A DNA stretch of 18,969 bases from positions 1 to 18,969 of the forward strand of contig PBMJ01000012.1 in the NCBI GenBank assembly GCA_002722525.1. Direction: 5' to 3'. How positions within the stretch are numbered: the first letter of the stretch is position 1; the number at the start of each line of letters is the position of its first letter. This document shows positions 15,266-18,969 of this stretch, in pieces. Under the pieces are notes generated by a model that saw only the letters and a program-made list of their open reading frames with translations, did no database searches and was not told the origin of the DNA. The translations under genes and the position numbers were made by a program. Source of the stretch: Acidimicrobiaceae bacterium (GTDB lineage Bacteria > Actinomycetota > Acidimicrobiia > Acidimicrobiales > UBA8592).

Positions 15266-15681
15266 TGCTTATGCCTAAGAAAGTAGCTCACCGGAAGCAT
15301 CAGCGCGGCCGAATGAAGGGGAACGCTAAAGGCGGTAATCAAGTCGTATTTGGTGAATTTGGTATTCAAGCCCTCGAACCTGGATGGATTACTGCACGTC
15401 AGATTGAGGCTGCACGTATCGCAATGACCCGCCATATCCGACGTGGAGGCAAGGTCTGGATAAATGTCTTCCCTGACAAGCCTGTGACAGAAAAGCCTGC
15501 AGAAACACGAATGGGTTCTGGGAAAGGTAATCCTGAACGTTGGGTTGCTGTAGTTCGCCCGGGAAAAGTGTTATTTGAACTCTCCTATAGCGATGAAGTA
15601 GTTGCAAGAGAGGCCATTGATCGAGCTATTCAGAAGCTTCCAATTAAGGCAAAATTCGTTACTCGTAAGGAAGGTTTCTAA
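15265..15681 (+). CDS. rplP: 50S ribosomal protein L16
   Basis: L16 organises the A-tRNA binding region of the large subunit. It has 138 residues, the usual length. MLMPKKVAHRKHQRGRMKG, EPGWITARQIEAARIAMTR and VFPDKPVTEKPAETRMGSGK are canonical. GGGGAGG (15251-15257) inside rpsC is its ribosome-binding site, and the ATG overlaps the rpsC stop by 1 nt. Confidence 0.98.
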   Translation: MLMPKKVAHRKHQRGRMKGNAKGGNQVVFGEFGIQALEPGWITARQIEAARIAMTRHIRRGGKVWINVFPDKPVTEKPAETRMGSGKGNPERWVAVVRPGKVLFELSYSDEVVAREAIDRAIQKLPIKAKFVTRKEGF

Positions 15682-15905
15682 TGGCCAGAGGGAAAGTACT
15701 TAAGGAACTTAGCGATAACGATTTGATTGTTGCTTTAAATGACTCCAAAGAAGAGTTGTTTAATCTGCGATTCCAATTAGTCACTGGGCAATTGGATAAT
15801 TACAGCAGGATAAAGGAAGTTAAAAAGAATGTTGCTAGAGCAATGACAGAGCTTCGTGAAAGAGAGATAGCAGCAGCAGAAGAGTTGGAGGAAAGCGATG
15901 ACTGA
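15681..15905 (+). CDS. rpmC: 50S ribosomal protein L29
   Basis: L29 is a small two-helix protein at the tunnel exit next to L23. It has 74 residues. KELSDNDLIVALNDSKEELFNLRFQLVTGQ and the following RIKEVKKNVAR are typical. The last ten residues are acidic (EELEESDD). The ATG overlaps the rplP stop (TAATG); its own stop lies 8 nt inside rpsQ. Confidence 0.96.
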   Translation: MARGKVLKELSDNDLIVALNDSKEELFNLRFQLVTGQLDNYSRIKEVKKNVARAMTELREREIAAAEELEESDD

Positions 15906-16170
15906 AGGAATTATCCAACGACCAAATCGGCGTAAAGTTCGTGAAGGCCTTGTTGTCTCAAATGGCATGGATAAGACTGCCGTTGTTGCGATTGTCGACC
16001 GGGTTCGTCATCGTAGATATAACAAAACTGTTCAAAGGACAACAAAGCTTTTTGTCCATGATGCGGAAAATGATTTGAATGTGGGAGATCGCGTTCGGAT
16101 ACAGGAAACCAGGCCACTATCAAAGAAAAAGCGCTGGCGCCTGGTAGAGATATTGGAGCGTGCAAGATGA
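15898..16170 (+). CDS. rpsQ: 30S ribosomal protein S17
   Basis: S17 is an early 30S assembly protein with an OB fold. It has 90 residues. NRRKVREGLVVSNGMDKTAVV and the basic ending TRPLSKKKRWRLVEIL are canonical. The start overlaps rpmC by 8 nt, with GGAGG just upstream, and the stop overlaps rplN as ATGA. Confidence 0.97.
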   Translation: MTEGIIQRPNRRKVREGLVVSNGMDKTAVVAIVDRVRHRRYNKTVQRTTKLFVHDAENDLNVGDRVRIQETRPLSKKKRWRLVEILERAR

Positions 16171-16535
16171 TTCAGCAAGAATCACGTTTGAAAATCGCCG
16201 ATAACTCAGGCGCTAAAGAAGTACTTTGTATCAAAGTCCTTGGAGGCTCCAAAAGGCGATACGCAAGTATTGGGGATGTATTTGTAGCATCGGTCAAAGA
16301 TGCTATTCCCGGCGCTCAAGTTAAAAAAGGTGACGTCGTTAAGTGCGTCATTGTTCGAACTAAGAAAGAATGCCGACGATCAGATGGTTCCTATATTCGA
16401 TTTGATGAAAATGCAGCTGTTCTGATAAACGAAGCCAGACAACCTAGAGGTACTCGTATTTTCGGGCCAGTAGGGCGCGAGTTGAGAGAGAAACAATTCA
16501 TGCGAATAGTTTCTTTGGCCCCGGAGGTGTTGTGA
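16167..16535 (+). CDS. rplN: 50S ribosomal protein L14
   Basis: L14 lies at the subunit interface, contacts 16S rRNA and is the binding site of the silencing factor RsfS in other bacteria. It has 122 residues, exactly the family length. MIQQESRLKIADNSGAKEV, the KRRYASIGD segment and FDENAAVLINEARQPRGTR are canonical. Its start is coupled to the rpsQ stop by an ATGA overlap. Confidence 0.98.
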   Translation: MIQQESRLKIADNSGAKEVLCIKVLGGSKRRYASIGDVFVASVKDAIPGAQVKKGDVVKCVIVRTKKECRRSDGSYIRFDENAAVLINEARQPRGTRIFGPVGRELREKQFMRIVSLAPEVL

Positions 16536-16536
16536 T

Positions 16537-16845
16537 ATGAAGATCAGAAAAGGTGATAGGGTCGTAGTCCTTTCGGGCAAAGATAGAGGGAAAGAAGGAG
16601 AAGTTTCCTTCGTGTCTCCGAAGGATGGCAGGGTTATCGTCGATGGTGTCAATATTTCTAAAAAACATCAGAGACCCACTAGAGAAACAATGCAAGGCGG
16701 GATTATCGATAAAGAAATGCCAATTAGCGTTTCCAATGTAGCTGTGATTAGCCCACAAGATGGTAAGCCCACTCGAGTTGGGTATCGGACTGCTAATGAC
16801 GGATCAAAGGTAAGAATTTGCCGTCGAACAGGGGCTGATCTCTAA
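16537..16845 (+). CDS. rplX: 50S ribosomal protein L24
   Basis: L24 is an assembly-initiator protein of the large subunit with a KOW motif. It has 102 residues. The KOW region is KIRKGDRVVVLSGKDRGKEG (2-21), followed by NISKKHQRPT. It starts one base after the rplN stop, and its own stop overlaps rplE (TAATG). Confidence 0.97.
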   Translation: MKIRKGDRVVVLSGKDRGKEGEVSFVSPKDGRVIVDGVNISKKHQRPTRETMQGGIIDKEMPISVSNVAVISPQDGKPTRVGYRTANDGSKVRICRRTGADL

Positions 16846-17408
16846 TGGCGACTATTCAAAAACCTCGATTAAAGGAAAGATACCAAACGGAAATCCGGCA
16901 GATGCTTCAGAACAGCTTAGGAAAATCCAATATTATGGAAGTTCCCAAAGTCTCTAAAATTGTTGTCAACATGGGAGTCGGAGAAGCGGTGACACGTTCG
17001 GCTGCTCTTGAAGGAGCTATTGATGACCTAGCTGTCATCACTGGACAGAGGCCTATGGTTACCAGAGCAAAGAAATCAATTGCGGGTTTCAAACTACGTG
17101 AGGGGAATCCAATTGGGGCGAAAGTGACTCTGCGAGGGGATCGTATGTACGAATTCCTTGATCGGTTAATCAACTTGGCGATACCTCGAGTGAGAGATTT
17201 CCGTGGCCTTTCCTTAAAGTCTTTTGATGGGAATGGAAACTACACATTTGGAGTGACCGAGCAATTGATATTTCCAGAAATCGAATATGACAAAATCGAC
17301 TCAACCCGTGGTATGGACATAACCATTGTCACCACAGCAAACAATGATCAGGAAGGACGAGTTTTATTAGATTCGTTCTCGTTTCCATTCCGAACCGAAG
17401 GAAATTAG
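16845..17408 (+). CDS. rplE: 50S ribosomal protein L5
   Basis: L5 binds 5S rRNA in the central protuberance and contacts S13 across the interface. It has 187 residues, close to the usual ~180-187. Landmarks are VPKVSKIVVNMGVGEA, GQRPMVTRAKKSIAGFKLR, LINLAIPRVRDFRG and the ending LLDSFSFPFR. Confidence 0.98.
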   Translation: MATIQKPRLKERYQTEIRQMLQNSLGKSNIMEVPKVSKIVVNMGVGEAVTRSAALEGAIDDLAVITGQRPMVTRAKKSIAGFKLREGNPIGAKVTLRGDRMYEFLDRLINLAIPRVRDFRGLSLKSFDGNGNYTFGVTEQLIFPEIEYDKIDSTRGMDITIVTTANNDQEGRVLLDSFSFPFRTEGN

Positions 17409-17412
17409 CAAT

Positions 17413-17598
17413 ATGGCAAAGAAAGCTTTAGTTAATAAACAACGTAAGACCCCAAAATATAAGGTACGAGCCTATACCCGGTGTAGGCGATGCGGGAGAC
17501 CTCGCTCTGTGTATCGGAAGTTTGGATTGTGCCGAGTGTGTCTCCGAGAGTTGGCTCACGCAGGGGACCTTCCAGGTGTTACAAAGGCCAGCTGGTAG
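17413..17598 (+). CDS. rpsZ: 30S ribosomal protein S14, zinc-binding (type Z)
   Basis: S14 helps assemble the 30S head near S3 and S10. The 61-residue length and two CxxC pairs (C24/C27 and C40/C43) mark the zinc-containing form. Some actinobacteria also keep a longer zinc-free paralogue used under zinc shortage; none is in the window. It follows rplE after 4 nt. The intact zinc ribbon here contrasts with the lost zinc site in RpoC. The symbol rpsN is also used for this gene. Confidence 0.97.
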   Translation: MAKKALVNKQRKTPKYKVRAYTRCRRCGRPRSVYRKFGLCRVCLRELAHAGDLPGVTKASW

Positions 17599-17611
17599 GG
17601 GGTAATTGGAC

Positions 17612-18016
17612 ATGACAATGACTGATCCAGTAGCAGATATGCTGACACGAATTCGTAATGCGAACACTGCTATGCACGACGATGTGGATATGCCTTCTTC
17701 GAGACTAAAAGAGTCTCTTGCGGACCTTCTTCAGAAGGAAGGTTACATTCAGAATTATATGGTTTCCGAAAATGAAGATGAGCCGGGAAAAACGCTCACA
17801 ATCGAGATGAAGTATTCTCCGACTCGCTCAAGAGTAATCTCAGGAATTAAGCGAGTTTCAAAACCTGGATTAAGGGTATATTCGAAATCAAATGATATTC
17901 CAAGGGTACTGGGTGGTTTGGGAGTTGCTGTTGTCTCAACCAGTCAAGGCCTGATGAGCGATCGAGAAGCAAGAAAACGCCATATGGGTGGCGAAATACT
18001 TTGCTACGTCTGGTAA
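17612..18016 (+). CDS. rpsH: 30S ribosomal protein S8
   Basis: S8 binds the central domain of 16S rRNA and in E. coli represses the spc operon. I chose ATG 17612 (MTMTDPVADMLTRIRNA, 134 residues; usual ~132). AGGGGG (17597-17602) lies nine bases upstream. An in-frame TTG at 17606 would leave only three bases to that site, and the ATG at 17618 is a weaker alternative. The C-terminal STSQGLMSDREARKR and GGEILCYVW are canonical. Confidence 0.97.
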   Translation: MTMTDPVADMLTRIRNANTAMHDDVDMPSSRLKESLADLLQKEGYIQNYMVSENEDEPGKTLTIEMKYSPTRSRVISGIKRVSKPGLRVYSKSNDIPRVLGGLGVAVVSTSQGLMSDREARKRHMGGEILCYVW

Positions 18017-18029
18017 AGGGGAATATGAA

Positions 18030-18569
18030 ATGTCACGCATAGGAAAAACTCCAGTACTGATACCAACGAGTGTTGATATAGCCATTGATGGAGCAAATAT
18101 TGAAGTCAAAGGCGCTAAAGGAAGCTTAAATCTAGTTCTTCCTGAAGGCATTTTCATTACACAAGAAGATGAAAGTTTGGTCGTCCACCGTGAGAATGAT
18201 GAACGACAGTCAAAAGCGCTACATGGCCTAACGAGGTCACTCATAAATAATATGGTCATTGGAGTCACTGAAGGTTACTCCAAACAACTGGAGTTAGTTG
18301 GAGTTGGTTACCGAGTCCAGGCTAAAGGTAAAACGAATCTTGAGTTCCAGCTTGGGTTTAGTCATCCTGTGAACGTATCAGCACCTGATGGAATTGAATT
18401 TGATGTTCCTTCCCCCACTGAATTGAATATCTCCGGAATTGATAAACAAATGGTGGGTCAAGTGGCCGCCGATATACGAGCATTGAAAAAACCTGAGCCC
18501 TATAAAGGGAAAGGTATTCGCTATGCCGGTGAGCATATTCTTCGTAAAGCTGGAAAGGCAGTGAAGTAG
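18030..18569 (+). CDS. rplF: 50S ribosomal protein L6
   Basis: L6 lies near the factor-binding site beside the sarcin-ricin loop. I chose ATG 18030, giving MSRIGKTPVLIP and 179 residues, the family length. An in-frame GTG at 17988 would overlap rpsH by 29 nt and add 14 unrelated residues. GGGGA (18018-18022) is seven bases before the chosen start. The family signature near the C-terminus, PEPYKGKGIRYAGE, is present. Confidence 0.98.
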   Translation: MSRIGKTPVLIPTSVDIAIDGANIEVKGAKGSLNLVLPEGIFITQEDESLVVHRENDERQSKALHGLTRSLINNMVIGVTEGYSKQLELVGVGYRVQAKGKTNLEFQLGFSHPVNVSAPDGIEFDVPSPTELNISGIDKQMVGQVAADIRALKKPEPYKGKGIRYAGEHILRKAGKAVK

Positions 18570-18578
18570 GTTTCAGTT

Positions 18579-18944
18579 ATGGTTAATTCAGCAAAGCAAA
18601 AAAGAGAAGGTCGAATACGCCGCCACAATAGACTGCGTCGGAAAATTCGTGGTTCCGGTGACCGTCCTAGACTTGCCGTGTTCCGGTCAAATCGCAATAT
18701 CTACGCGCAAATCATTGATGATGATAAAGGACACACATTGGTTGCAGCTTCAAGTCTTGAAGAAGAGGTTCGAAGTAGTGGGATAAAAGGAATCGAAGCA
18801 GCTGAAAAGATAGGCCAGTTGTTAGGGCAGCGAGCAAAAGCTGCTGGAATTGACTCGATTGTTTTCGATCGAGGCGGACTGAAATATCATGGACGTATAG
18901 CTGCAGTAGCAAATGCAGCCCGAGAAACAGGATTAGAATTCTAA
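18579..18944 (+). CDS. rplR: 50S ribosomal protein L18
   Basis: L18 binds 5S rRNA with L5 in the central protuberance. It has 121 residues, the usual length. The basic N-terminus (RRHNRLRRKIRG), PRLAVFRSNRNIYAQIIDD, and VFDRGGLKYHGRIAAVANAARE near the C-terminus (split here by normal family spacing) are characteristic. The start uses a short AGG overlapping the rplF stop. Its stop overlaps the next ATG (TAATG). Confidence 0.97.
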   Translation: MVNSAKQKREGRIRRHNRLRRKIRGSGDRPRLAVFRSNRNIYAQIIDDDKGHTLVAASSLEEEVRSSGIKGIEAAEKIGQLLGQRAKAAGIDSIVFDRGGLKYHGRIAAVANAARETGLEF

Positions 18945-18969
18945 TGGAAGAACAAGAAGAAAAAGCCCC
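18944..18969 (+). CDS. rpsE: Probable 30S ribosomal protein S5, first codons only (cut by window edge)
   Basis: An ATG overlaps the rplR stop (TAATG) and opens a frame reading MEEQEEKA before the window ends. Identification as rpsE rests on conserved gene order (rplF-rplR-rpsE). An acidic N-terminal extension before the S5 core is common in actinobacteria. Eight codons alone cannot prove it. Confidence 0.65.

Noticed and set aside
17988..18029. N-terminal extension of L6 from GTG
   Set aside because: The extra residues lie in rpsH coding sequence and do not match L6; ATG 18030 has a good ribosome-binding site.
1..18969. Mobile, defence or biosynthetic system hidden among the genes
   Set aside because: Every frame of substance is a conserved transcription or translation gene in standard order, with no insertion, inverted terminal repeat or foreign-looking gene.

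Overview
This window is a core-genome segment with every gene on the + strand. In order it holds the 3' part of rpoB, rpoC, the str cluster (rpsL, rpsG, fusA, tuf), and then the S10/spc ribosomal-protein cluster: rpsJ, rplC, rplD, rplW, rplB, rpsS, rplV, rpsC, rplP, rpmC, rpsQ, rplN, rplX, rplE, zinc-type rpsN, rpsH, rplF, rplR and the first codons of rpsE. I see no tRNA, rRNA, CRISPR array, insertion sequence or phage gene.

The organism looks like a low-to-mid GC actinobacterium (mid-40s % GC by eye). RpoC starts in the actinobacterial style and carries a charged N-terminal insertion of the kind known from that phylum. RpoB lacks the large E. coli insertion. S3 has a long C-terminal extension, and L22 carries a C-terminal domain that I associate with actinobacterial proteins. 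A marine-type Acidimicrobiia-like lineage would fit, but that placement is inference; a tree of RpoB/RpoC or 16S rRNA would settle it.

Layout: 2-5551 encodes the two large RNA polymerase subunits. 5552-5696 is a short intergenic region with two stem-loops before rpsL, which starts with TTG. 5697-10375 encodes S12, S7, EF-G, EF-Tu and S10. rpsJ sits only 13 nt behind tuf and so belongs physically to the str cluster. 10376-10694 is the only gap over 300 nt: it holds a dense row of inverted repeats and a strong Shine-Dalgarno sequence in front of minimal reading frames, and it ends in a hairpin over the rplC ribosome-binding site. 10695-18969 is a tightly packed r-protein run with many 1-nt TAATG overlaps, which suggests translational coupling.

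The gene content is ordinary, and I found no new multigene system. The parts worth a second look are these: (i) RpoC has lost all four cysteines of its second, normally highly conserved zinc site and has a proline in a conserved bridge-helix position; (ii) L22 is about 2.7 times its usual length, with an acidic linker containing an internal repeat and an added small domain; (iii) the structured rpsJ-rplC leader may be an undescribed r-protein regulatory RNA.
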